Of a DNA stretch of 21,750 nt, positions 7,908 through 16,032 are shown piece after piece (position 1 is the first letter of the stretch; the number at the start of each line of letters is the position of its first letter). The position numbers were made by a program, and so were the translations under genes. The notes below the pieces were generated by a model that was not told where the DNA came from, searched no databases, and saw nothing but the letters and a program-made list of their open reading frames with translations. The DNA lies in NCBI GenBank assembly GCA_012512865.1, contig JAAZDH010000293.1:1-21750 (forward strand). Direction: 5' to 3'. This DNA is from Clostridiaceae bacterium (lineage in GTDB: Bacteria; Bacillota; Clostridia; Acetivibrionales; DUMC01).

Positions 7908-8912
7908 TCACCGGGACCTGGTTTTCATGTTCTTCCTCCAGGATTTCTCCGATTTTTCGCCAACACCCCTGATTATTGCAAGTTTACGAGGTATAATAAT
8001 ATCTGCCGGTGTTTCTGCATCATCAAGTTCGGTCTTTATTAGGATATCGAGTAATTCTATGAATTCTGAAGTATATTCTTTTAAGATGCCTTTCAAAACA
8101 ACCGGCGTATCATTCAGGTTAAACTCCACGATTACGTGATTACCAATATATTTTTCCAGCAAGGGGTCGTATGCCGCGTCAATGGTGTTAATAATCTCTT
8201 TTTGCACCTTGGTTGTCTGGCCTATTTCTGCTGCGGTTATTTTCTGGGAAATATTTTGCTTGGATAGATGGCCTGTTATTGTTGAAAAAATTTCCATCAA
8301 GGAATCTTTCAACATTTTCAGCATGTTCATGAAACGCCTTTTTATCCGCCTTGGCCTTGACGGGTGATAAGTCCTTTCAATATCGACTTTACGTGCAATT
8401 TTATCCTTATCGCTTAAATTTTTATGATACCTGATTAAAGCAGCTATCCTGGCAAATTCGGTTTTATATAATATATAACTATATAACTTACCGGGTTTCT
8501 TCGAGGAAAGCCCCTTGCCGGCTTCGATACCGGCTGCCAGGTCCGATAGCGACAGCGTTATGGCTTTTGCTTCATTTTCTAGGCCAGTGCCGGGATCTGC
8601 GTCTTCATCGGTGCTGCTGGCACTATCCGCATTGATGCCGCTGGCACTATCTTGTTGACTGCCATCATCACCAGGGGTAATTCCGGCAGCCGGTTCAACC
8701 TGTTTCTCCCCCTGTTCGGCGGTAAAAACAAATTCCAGGCCCGTGCCCTCTACAATCATTCTTCCCATTACATACTTGTTTTCTGTGGTCAAGAGAGTAA
8801 TGTTATTATGCTTGAAATCTTTAATGCACTTGTCTTTTGCGTTTCTCCTTATAAAACCTGCAATGATGGTTGATAATATGATTGCCAATATCGTAATTGT
8901 AAGACTGTCCAT
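7908..8912 (-). CDS. Unrecognised protein with one N-terminal membrane segment
   Basis: 334 residues if started at ATG 8910-8912, which has GGGGGA 8 bases upstream; a TTG five codons earlier is possible but lies inside that site. A single membrane segment at about 4-22 (ITILAIILSTIIAGFI) is followed by RRNAKDK, which suggests a cytoplasmic body. Residues about 66-115 are an acidic Ser/Asp/Gly-rich linker. Then comes a helical, strongly basic stretch at about 135-205 with PSRPRRIKRR. The C-terminal part reads like a small beta barrel (YIGNHVIVEFNL, then PVVLKGILKEYTSEFIELLD, then ADIIIPRKLAIIRG). This pattern loosely recalls Sm-like folds, but that is only inference. The tail is basic (KSWRKNMKTRSR). 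I do not recognise the family. It is flanked by repeat-rich gaps and is probably monocistronic. Confidence 0.8.
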   Translation of the reverse strand: MDSLTITILAIILSTIIAGFIRRNAKDKCIKDFKHNNITLLTTENKYVMGRMIVEGTGLEFVFTAEQGEKQVEPAAGITPGDDGSQQDSASGINADSASSTDEDADPGTGLENEAKAITLSLSDLAAGIEAGKGLSSKKPGKLYSYILYKTEFARIAALIRYHKNLSDKDKIARKVDIERTYHPSRPRRIKRRFMNMLKMLKDSLMEIFSTITGHLSKQNISQKITAAEIGQTTKVQKEIINTIDAAYDPLLEKYIGNHVIVEFNLNDTPVVLKGILKEYTSEFIELLDILIKTELDDAETPADIIIPRKLAIIRGVGEKSEKSWRKNMKTRSR

Positions 8913-9080
8913 TGTTATATCCCCCAATCATGGCAAAATAGCAAGCTTAGTCAAAGTATAAGCTGCAAGCTTCAATCAAAAACAAAAGCAACAGGCACAA
9001 ACAAAACAACCGGGATTCAAAACAGCCGGAGTTTATAATTACACTTTAATTTTATAATTAATCATAGTCTTACATTACAA

Positions 9081-10010
9081 TTATATTATAATCGGCTGGG
9101 CCCAGGAAGTGTTCCCTTTAAAATCAACGCAAGTTGCCCTTACGAATTGGCAATCCGGCTTAATTTCGTACTCTGCATGCGTAATTGGTGAATCTTCCGT
9201 GCCGTGGAGAGATATATGGCCCTTGGGAGTGTAAATGTATACAACCCTGCAGGGTTCACAGGTTATTTTTGCAACATAATCCTCAACGATGAAATCCATT
9301 ATTGCCGGGGCTTCCTTGCCTTCACTGGCATAACAGGCATAGAAGCTGCCGCTTTTTATTGCGTCCAGTATGCCTTGGTGCGTAAAGTCCGGGGTCTTTA
9401 CAACAATATACCCGCCGAAGAATTCATTAGCATGTCCGTGGGAATCATCCGTTGCCATGCACCATATGAAGTTGCTTTCCCACAAAAAATGGCTGTAAAA
9501 CACCTCTGCATTACCACTTTTCCAGGAAGCTTCGCATGCATAATTCATGATTTCCATGCCTGTAAGATTTTTCAGATGGACTATGTCGGATATATCCACT
9601 CTTGACCAGTATGGGTGAGCATAGATTGCAAGGTTGTTCCTTTCAACCAAAAAATCTATGATTCTTTGCACGTTTTCATTTTTCAAGGATTTATCGTCAA
9701 CAAACCTTTCACCGTGGTAAAAACCGGTATCTCCGGGATGTCCTATGCCGACAATATGGTGTCCCCAGGTTCCTGCAGGAGCATTAGACGTATTAAACTC
9801 GATCCCGGGTATCATCAGGAAGTTTTCCAAGTTCCATTCTGAAAAAATGCCGTATAAGTTATGATCAGTTATTGACAGGAAAGCGAAATTATTATTCTTA
9901 TACTTTAAAATTGTATCTTCGGGAGACAGCAAGCCGTCCGATAAAGTTGTATGTGTATGCAGGTTTCCCTTGTAGAAATTTCCGCTGCGTGCTAAAGTAT
10001 AGAGTTGCAT
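9081..10010 (-). CDS. PHP-domain metal-dependent phosphoesterase (CehA/McbA-like)
   Basis: 309 residues. The start is ATG 10008-10010, with AGGGGGT about 11 bases upstream; an upstream TTG in the same frame lacks a site and would add residues not seen in the family. PHP metal ligands are visible: GNLHTHTTLSDG (His18, His20, Asp25), SITDHN (His50), PGIEF (Glu71), AIYAHPYWSR (His132) and MATDDSHGHA (Asp188/Asp189, His191). The fold is a trinuclear-metal barrel. Members hydrolyse phosphoesters, nucleotides or carbamates, and CehA-like ones act on varied substrates, so no reaction is assigned. The last 80 residues form a beta-rich domain (VVYIYTPKGHISLHGTE) common in this group. No signal peptide is seen, so it is likely cytoplasmic. 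It stands alone between two gene-free stretches. Confidence 0.87.
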   Translation of the reverse strand: MQLYTLARSGNFYKGNLHTHTTLSDGLLSPEDTILKYKNNNFAFLSITDHNLYGIFSEWNLENFLMIPGIEFNTSNAPAGTWGHHIVGIGHPGDTGFYHGERFVDDKSLKNENVQRIIDFLVERNNLAIYAHPYWSRVDISDIVHLKNLTGMEIMNYACEASWKSGNAEVFYSHFLWESNFIWCMATDDSHGHANEFFGGYIVVKTPDFTHQGILDAIKSGSFYACYASEGKEAPAIMDFIVEDYVAKITCEPCRVVYIYTPKGHISLHGTEDSPITHAEYEIKPDCQFVRATCVDFKGNTSWAQPIII

Positions 10011-10457
10011 TTTGTTTATTACCCCCTGTATTATGTAAATAGTTCTTTGTACTTTCAAAATTGATTTTTATTCTCAATGTAGATGAAATAAGCATAACAA
10101 AGTAAAAAAAAGATGTCAATAAATATGCAGCGATCAGAAAATTTCAATGAAGGATTGATAAAAGCAAAAGAATAAGTATATGTATAAGAGCAAGCGCAAG
10201 TATAAGTGCAAGTATAAAGCATAAGCATTAATGCGAATGTAAACTCAAGCAAAAATATTACCCGCTTGCATTATCCGCCTGAACCTGGTAAACCTGTTAA
10301 TGCGAGTGGTATATAACGTGATAGTATATGGTGGTGTGATGTATTAATGCATTATGGGGCCATATCACTGCTATATTATAATTCATGATGGTGCTATATT
10401 ATTGCTATATTATAATGTTATAATAATAACGGGATAACGGGAAGAACGGGTGATATT
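10011..10457. repeat. Divergent gap between PHP gene and copA with short imperfect repeats
   Basis: 447 bases, no gene. 10163-10227 holds imperfect GCAAGTATAA units; 10321-10431 holds three TGCTATATTAT copies plus many ATAAT elements. TTAATGCGA occurs twice (near 10229 and 10296). Promoters for both flanking genes must lie here, but the AT repeats make any -10 call arbitrary. No CsoR, CopY or CueR operator could be recognised upstream of copA. Confidence 0.5.
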
Positions 10458-12701
10458 ATGGTTAAAAAGGAAACGTTGGAAATAACGGGCATGAGTTGTG
10501 CCGCCTGTGCTGCAAGAATAGAAAAAAGGCTGGGCAGGATTGACGGGGTGCAGAAGGTCGCGGTAAACCTTGCAACCGGGAAAGCCACTGTAGAATATGA
10601 TAGCGCGAGGGTTGCGGCAACCGACATGGTCAAGGCCGTGGAGGCGCTCGGGTATGGCGCAAGGGTGGCCGGAGAGACTGCAGGGGCTGCCGGTGAAAGG
10701 GAAAAGGAGCGGGCAAAGGAAATAAAGCGTTTGCGCGCGGAGTTTATATTATCGGCTGTATTAAGCTTCCCCCTCCTTTTGGCCATGATCCTGGCCCTGG
10801 CAAATGTTGATTTGCCAATCCTTCATTTCCTGCATAATGAGTACTTCCAGCTGGTAATAGCCACCCCCGTGCAGTTTATAATCGGCTCCAGGTTTTACAG
10901 GAACGCATTCCGTGCCCTAAAGGCAAGAAGCGCCAACATGGATGTGCTGATAGCCATGGGTACGTCTGCGGCATATTTATTCAGCATCTACAACGGTTTC
11001 CTTGTACCAGCCGGGCAGGGACCAGGCGCAGTGATGGAAGAGGCGATAGCGAAAGAAGTAATGATGAAAGAATTGTACTTCGAGGCTTCCGCGATTATCA
11101 TAACCCTTGTCCTCCTGGGAAAATACCTGGAGGCAATAGCCAAGGGCAGGACTTCGGAGGCAATCAAGAAGCTGATGGGCTTGCAGGCCAAAACTGCAAG
11201 GGTGATAAGGGACGGTACTGAAGCAGACATACTTATCGAAGAAGTGGTAGTCGGGGATATCATAGTGGTAAGGCCGGGGGAGAAGGTTCCTGTGGATGGA
11301 AAAATCCTGGAAGGGCATTCTTCCATTGACGAGTCCATGCTGACAGGGGAGAGCCTGCCCGTGGAGAAGCAGGCCGGCGATAATGTCACCGGCGGGACGA
11401 TAAATAGATTTGGGACTTTCAAGTTTGAAGCAACCAGGGTGGGCAAGGATACGGTCCTTTCCCAGATAATTAAGATGGTGGAGGATGCCCAGGGTTCAAA
11501 GGCCCCGATACAAAAATTCGCCGACCGGGTAGCCGGGGTTTTCGTACCCTCGGTAATGGGGATTGCAGCGGTTACATTCCTGTCCTGGTACCTGTTGACA
11601 GGGGATTATACCGCCGGCATTATCAGCGCGGTGTCGGTCCTTGTAATAGCCTGTCCCTGTGCACTGGGATTGGCAACGCCAACGGCCATCATGGTAGGTA
11701 CCGGAAAGGGTGCCGAGAACGGTATACTTATAAAGAGCGGCGAGCACCTGGAAATGGCTTGCAGGATAAATGCCATGGTGCTGGACAAGACCGGCACGAT
11801 TACGAAAGGCCGGCCGGAGGTAACCGACATATTAACCCTTGGGGATATGCCTGGGAATGAGATACTGCGGTTGGCTGCCATCGCGGAGAAAAAATCCGAG
11901 CATCCGCTGGGCGAGGCAATTTATGAAAAAGGCAAAACGGAATTGGGCAGCATTCCTGATCCCGTCCGGTTTGAGGCAATCCCGGGGAGGGGTATTGCGG
12001 CGGTTACTGGCCAGGATGAGATTTATATTGGAACACGTAAACTGATGATGGAAAAAGGAATCGATACCGGGATGATAGGGGAATCCATAGTACGGTTCGA
12101 GGAAGAGGGCAAGACGGCAATGCTTATGGCCGTAAACGGCAAGATTGAAGCCATTATCGCCGTTGCAGACACCCTGAGGGAAAACTCAAAGGAGGCCGTC
12201 AAGGAATTAAAAGAGATGGGCGTTGAAGTATACATGATAACCGGCGACAACAGGAAGACGGCTGTTGCAATAGCAAAACAAGCAGGAATTGAAAATGTCC
12301 TGGCGGAAGTGCTCCCCGGCAACAAGGCGGAGGAAGTGGAAAAGCTAAAGAAGCAGGGCAAAATCGTCGCGATGGCCGGGGATGGAATCAATGACGCACC
12401 TGCCCTGGCCATGGCTGATATCGGTATTGCAATCGGTACCGGGACGGACGTTGCAATTGAAACGGCGGACATAACCTTGATACGCGGTGATTTGGCTGCC
12501 ATACCTGCCGCAATACGCCTGTCGAAGAAAACCATGAGGAAAATAAAGCAAAATTTATTCTGGGCATTTATATATAATGTGATCGGCATACCCTTTGCAG
12601 CACTGGGCATGCTGAATCCAATCATAGCAGGGGCCGCGATGGCATTCAGCTCGGTATCGGTTGTCAGCAATTCACTAAGCTTAAAGAGATTTAGGCCATA
12701 G
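10458..12701 (+). CDS. copA: Copper-translocating P1B-type ATPase
   Basis: 747 residues, an inner-membrane pump that exports Cu(I) using ATP. There is one N-terminal heavy-metal domain with GMSCAACAAR (Cys14, Cys17). The actuator loop has TGES (296-299). The transmembrane metal site is Cys399-Pro-Cys401 in VIACPCALGLATP. The phosphorylated Asp443 is in DKTGT. The nucleotide domain has SEHPLG (His482), and the hinge is GDGINDAP (from 641). After it, IGTGTDVAIETADI and a C-terminal YN-x4-P-x-A-like segment (FIYNVIGIPFAALGML) and MAFSSVSVVSNSL fit the Cu+ (P1B-1) class. The length is normal for a one-domain CopA. The start follows a weak GGTGAT site. No copZ chaperone or csoR regulator lies beside it. 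The last codons (TTTAGGCCATAG) blend into the repeat tract downstream. Confidence 0.95.
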   Translation: MVKKETLEITGMSCAACAARIEKRLGRIDGVQKVAVNLATGKATVEYDSARVAATDMVKAVEALGYGARVAGETAGAAGEREKERAKEIKRLRAEFILSAVLSFPLLLAMILALANVDLPILHFLHNEYFQLVIATPVQFIIGSRFYRNAFRALKARSANMDVLIAMGTSAAYLFSIYNGFLVPAGQGPGAVMEEAIAKEVMMKELYFEASAIIITLVLLGKYLEAIAKGRTSEAIKKLMGLQAKTARVIRDGTEADILIEEVVVGDIIVVRPGEKVPVDGKILEGHSSIDESMLTGESLPVEKQAGDNVTGGTINRFGTFKFEATRVGKDTVLSQIIKMVEDAQGSKAPIQKFADRVAGVFVPSVMGIAAVTFLSWYLLTGDYTAGIISAVSVLVIACPCALGLATPTAIMVGTGKGAENGILIKSGEHLEMACRINAMVLDKTGTITKGRPEVTDILTLGDMPGNEILRLAAIAEKKSEHPLGEAIYEKGKTELGSIPDPVRFEAIPGRGIAAVTGQDEIYIGTRKLMMEKGIDTGMIGESIVRFEEEGKTAMLMAVNGKIEAIIAVADTLRENSKEAVKELKEMGVEVYMITGDNRKTAVAIAKQAGIENVLAEVLPGNKAEEVEKLKKQGKIVAMAGDGINDAPALAMADIGIAIGTGTDVAIETADITLIRGDLAAIPAAIRLSKKTMRKIKQNLFWAFIYNVIGIPFAALGMLNPIIAGAAMAFSSVSVVSNSLSLKRFRP

Positions 12702-12823
12702 CAGGCCGTATTAAGTCGTACTTGACCTTATTAGGTTATATTAGGTTATTAGGTTTAGGCCGTATTAGGCCGGATTGAATCGTATCAGGCTGAATTGAAT
12801 TGAATTGTATTGTATTGTATTGA
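12691..12823. repeat. TTAGG/AGGCCGTATTA and TATTG repeat tract at the 3' end of copA
   Basis: AGGCCGTATTA occurs twice (near 12703 and 12757). TTAGGTTATA lies at 12731-12740 and TTAGGTTATT at 12741-12750. 12791-12823 is a run of GAATT/TATTG units. The motif TTTAGGCCATA already appears in the final codons of copA, so the tract overlaps the coding end. The remaining 96 bases up to the activase stop show no terminator. Confidence 0.75.
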
Positions 12824-12919
12824 TCAAGGGTTCTCCCGTATTGTTATTGCAAGTGCGTGACTGTATCCAGTTATCCAAATCAGGTTTCAAACTAAAAAAG
12901 CAAGATATGAGATTATAGT

Positions 12920-13804
12920 TTATTCAGCTTCAAGATTGCGTAAAAACTCTGATTTTGCCCAATTTATATCTTTCTCGGATACCATCCATTCTGTTTTCCC
13001 GTTATTGGAGCATCCCAATCTTTCCAACTTGGAACTGCCCATGGGGTGATAAGAGAAAAATTTCACCTTGGTACAATGGTTTAACTTCTTATAAAGTGCT
13101 GCAATTTCTTTTATATGGTCTTTTGTGAAGTTAATAGTGTTTATCAAAATACATCTTAATATAATATTCGCTTTCAGTTTGTCGGCGATTAGAAGATTTT
13201 CTATGATTTGCTCATTTGAAACTCCAGTATTTTCAATATGGCGGGCATTGTCACTATCTTTAAAATCCCACAAAAATGTATCTGTATATTTACAAAGCAC
13301 CGGGAGAAACTCTTTATCAAAATATCCGCTTGTTTCTATCGCAGTGTTAAGATTTTTTTCTTTTGCTGCCTTGAGAAGAGCAATTGTTTCCACCGGGTGC
13401 ATCATCGGCTCCCCGCCGGAAATCGTGATTCCCCCGTTTTTCCCGTAAAATGCGGCATCCTGCATAACTTCAAGAATTATTTCGTCTAAGTCCATCATTC
13501 GACAAACTGTTTCTAAAGCTTTGCCCGGACACATTGCCGCGCAATTTCCGCATAAACGGCATTTCGATCTGTCATAAAAATGCCCTTGTGATGTAAAAAC
13601 ATGCGCATTATTTTTGCAAATCATACACATCCTGCAGTGAATGCATTTTGACGGGGTATAAAACATTTCCTGTTCTATTTTTTGCATTTCCGGGTTATGG
13701 CACCATTTACATCTTAATGGACAGCCTTTTAAAAAAACAGTGGTTCTTATCCCTGGCCCGTCATGCATGCAAAATCTCTGGATTCTTACTACCGGTAATT
13801 TCAT
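12920..13804 (-). CDS. Glycyl radical enzyme activase (radical SAM, PFL-activase family)
   Basis: 294 residues from ATG 13802-13804, with AAAGGAG 8 bases upstream; the frame is open 15 codons further but that part lies within the enzyme gene. The radical SAM cluster motif is GCPLRCKWCHNPE (Cys28, Cys32, Cys35). Two further iron-sulfur motifs follow: CIHCRMCMIC (54-63) and CRLCGNCAAMCP (82-93). This ferredoxin-like insert is typical of activases of dehydratase, decarboxylase and lyase GREs, not the short PFL activase. GGITISGGEP (124-133) is the SAM-binding motif. The enzyme cleaves S-adenosylmethionine to a 5'-deoxyadenosyl radical and abstracts H from the partner's glycine. Its ATG overlaps the partner's stop as TAATG, so the pair is cotranslated. 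The first extra cluster has Cys spacing 2-2-2, not 2-2-3. Confidence 0.93.
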   Translation of the reverse strand: MKLPVVRIQRFCMHDGPGIRTTVFLKGCPLRCKWCHNPEMQKIEQEMFYTPSKCIHCRMCMICKNNAHVFTSQGHFYDRSKCRLCGNCAAMCPGKALETVCRMMDLDEIILEVMQDAAFYGKNGGITISGGEPMMHPVETIALLKAAKEKNLNTAIETSGYFDKEFLPVLCKYTDTFLWDFKDSDNARHIENTGVSNEQIIENLLIADKLKANIILRCILINTINFTKDHIKEIAALYKKLNHCTKVKFFSYHPMGSSKLERLGCSNNGKTEWMVSEKDINWAKSEFLRNLEAE

Positions 13805-15924
13805 TATGCATTCTCCTTTGAAACCCGCTGAATAATCATGTCCTGCCATTCTTTGTTTAAAGTCACAAACCTGGCGTTCCAGCCTGATACCCTGACCGAA
13901 AGCGTGGGAAAATTTTCAGGGTGCACTTGTGCCTGTTTTAAAATATTGTTATCAACCACATCGAGCTGCATAAAGAACCCTCCAAGCTTTACAAACCCTT
14001 GAATTAAACCGATGATAGCTTCTATTCCCTCATTGTCGTAAACAGTTGTGGGAAACAGGTTTATGTCCAGCGCTGCACCTGAAACCAATTTTTTCATATT
14101 CGCCTTGCAATAGGACTTTATTACTGCAGTTGCTCCCTTCAAATCAGTTCCGGGGGTTGGAGACAGATTCCCGGCCAATACATCCCCTTTCTTCCGCCCG
14201 TGGGGAGACGCCATGCGCTCGGGTGCCCATTGAATTTGCCTTCCAAATGTACTAACACCTGCCGGGTATAAAATGATGCTTCTTCCATTTAAAGACTGAC
14301 AAATATCGGAAAAATCGTCCAACAGCTGAACTGCTATTCTATCAACTTCATCATTATCGTTGCCAAAATACTCATAATGGTTTAAAACATATTGCCTGAG
14401 GGGCTCATAACCTTCCCAGTTATTTTTTAAAATGTCCATGAATCCAGGGAATGTTACTTTCTTTTCTTCAAATACAAGACGTCTTATAGCATACAGGCTG
14501 TTTACAACATCAGGTAAACCACCGATATGAGGAGATATAACATAATATTTTGCCCCACCGTCAAAATATGATAAGCCCCTTTCGATACACTCTTCCGTAA
14601 ACAGCGAAACAACGGAACACGGAGTTTCTGCCCTAAGATTCCAATATTCCGAGTCATATGAACACTCTTTATAAATGTTTTCGACAGCTTCTTTTAAATC
14701 TTCCAAAAATTTTTGATACAAACCTTCATAAGTATCAAAGCAAGTTTTATTTTTATCGTATCCTGCCAGTGTAGCATCCTGCAATAATTTCAATGCATCA
14801 AAAGGTGCATAGCTGAAGCAGGTTTTACCCGGGATTTGCATTTCCCAGCAACCATCGTTTGCAAAAGTCCTTGCCTCCTTTAAATCATAGCCAAAATCCG
14901 TTAAAGCATCTAAGATTAAATCTTCGTTATATACAGCAACAATACCTCCGCCATGTCTTATCACTTCTGCCATACGTTTAAGCAGGGTTATTTCAGTGTT
15001 TTTATTCACCCGCACCGTAATAGGGAAATCACTGATGCCAAGTTCCTCTATAATATCCAGGACAAGATAGGTTACTTCATTTGTAATGTCCTCCCCGTTT
15101 TCATCGACACCGGATAATATAATATTTTGATAATGCTGCGCGTCACCGCCTTCATAATCTCCGCCGCGCACCCATTCGCATCCTTTTATAAAGAAGTGTG
15201 CCAGAACTTCACGAGCTTGCTGTATTGTAATTATTCCCTGCGCCAAGTCTTTTTTCAGGTAAGGACCCAGCATTGCATCAATCCTGCCAATACCTGGCCA
15301 ATTCCCGCAAAGTCTTGTGAATGCAAATGTAAACCATAAACTTTGCACTGCCTCATAAAAGCTTGTTGCAGGTTGAAAGGGTACATTTTGCAGATTTTTT
15401 AAATTTCCGGCATATTTTTTACTCCGGCTTAAAGCCTCTATATACCTTCCATGCCATATTTCCAGGCAATTGATACAATGGAGCATGCTTTTAAGCGTTT
15501 CTATATTTTTTTTGTTTGTTTGATTAGATAAAGATTTATTTATTCTTTTTTTAATGTCATTAACACCAAATTTTAAAACATTATCAAATCCCAAGGTAAG
15601 ATGACTCACACTATCAAAAAGAAGCTTACCATTATATGTTGCAGGAACCATATGCTTTATTGCCGCTCCCAGTGTTGCCGCTCCGGAAATAAGTTCGTTT
15701 TCACAAACCCGTATTGGAGCATTCGATGCTATTTCAAAGATTGCGGCATTATATTTTTCAAGTGTGCTTAATTGGTCAAAATTAGGAATATGATCGAGCG
15801 AAACTGCCTGGTTTTCCCAAGTATCTCTTCCATATTTATAATGCAGTGATTCATACGCAAAAGTCCTTGTCATTTCAGGTAATCTTACGGGTCGAGGCTC
15901 TTTATAGGCAGTAAAAAACTCCAT
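13804..15924 (-). CDS. Glycyl radical enzyme (PFL-like superfamily), unknown substrate
   Basis: 706 residues. The glycine-radical loop near the C-terminus is RVSGWNARFV, with Gly681 as the predicted radical site. The active-site loop is FANDGCWEMQIPGKT, with Cys359 as the predicted thiyl radical and Glu361 two residues on. Known dehydratase, lyase and decarboxylase GREs have Cys-Val-Glu here, while PFL has Cys-Cys. The Glu therefore argues against formate acetyltransferase and for an elimination or lyase-type reaction on a small molecule. Trp at the middle position is unusual, and the protein is shorter than the usual 780-850 residues. The substrate is unknown. AGGTGG precedes ATG 15922-15924. 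It is coupled to its activase and divergent from an AraC regulator, so it is probably induced by its substrate under anaerobic conditions. No microcompartment genes are in the window. Confidence 0.92.
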   Translation of the reverse strand: MEFFTAYKEPRPVRLPEMTRTFAYESLHYKYGRDTWENQAVSLDHIPNFDQLSTLEKYNAAIFEIASNAPIRVCENELISGAATLGAAIKHMVPATYNGKLLFDSVSHLTLGFDNVLKFGVNDIKKRINKSLSNQTNKKNIETLKSMLHCINCLEIWHGRYIEALSRSKKYAGNLKNLQNVPFQPATSFYEAVQSLWFTFAFTRLCGNWPGIGRIDAMLGPYLKKDLAQGIITIQQAREVLAHFFIKGCEWVRGGDYEGGDAQHYQNIILSGVDENGEDITNEVTYLVLDIIEELGISDFPITVRVNKNTEITLLKRMAEVIRHGGGIVAVYNEDLILDALTDFGYDLKEARTFANDGCWEMQIPGKTCFSYAPFDALKLLQDATLAGYDKNKTCFDTYEGLYQKFLEDLKEAVENIYKECSYDSEYWNLRAETPCSVVSLFTEECIERGLSYFDGGAKYYVISPHIGGLPDVVNSLYAIRRLVFEEKKVTFPGFMDILKNNWEGYEPLRQYVLNHYEYFGNDNDEVDRIAVQLLDDFSDICQSLNGRSIILYPAGVSTFGRQIQWAPERMASPHGRKKGDVLAGNLSPTPGTDLKGATAVIKSYCKANMKKLVSGAALDINLFPTTVYDNEGIEAIIGLIQGFVKLGGFFMQLDVVDNNILKQAQVHPENFPTLSVRVSGWNARFVTLNKEWQDMIIQRVSKENA

Positions 15925-15978
15925 ATTGCCACCTGCTTTCTTGTATGATACTATTACATTACTGGAATAATCATGTTA

Positions 15979-16013
15979 TTTCAATTGACAAAGCTATTAT
16001 TTATATACACAAT
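15979..16013. promoter_or_regulatory. Back-to-back promoter region between GRE operon and AraC gene
   Basis: TTTCAATTGACA at 15979-15990 carries a plus-strand -35 TTGACA (15985-15990) directly abutting a minus-strand -35 TTGAAA (15979-15984). The core TCAATTGA is a perfect palindrome. On the plus strand, a 17-base spacer leads to CACAAT at 16008-16013. On the minus strand a 17-base spacer leads to TAATGT. Both -10 boxes are imperfect. The arrangement suits joint control by the divergent AraC protein; the assignment is inferred. Confidence 0.45.
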
Positions 16014-16032
16014 ACTATTAAGAGGTGTTTGC

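Noticed and set aside
12023..12670. 215-residue minus-strand reading frame opposite copA
   Set aside because: It lies fully inside a well-supported copA and its translation is Ser/Ile/Ala-rich antisense of that gene, without motifs or a ribosome site.
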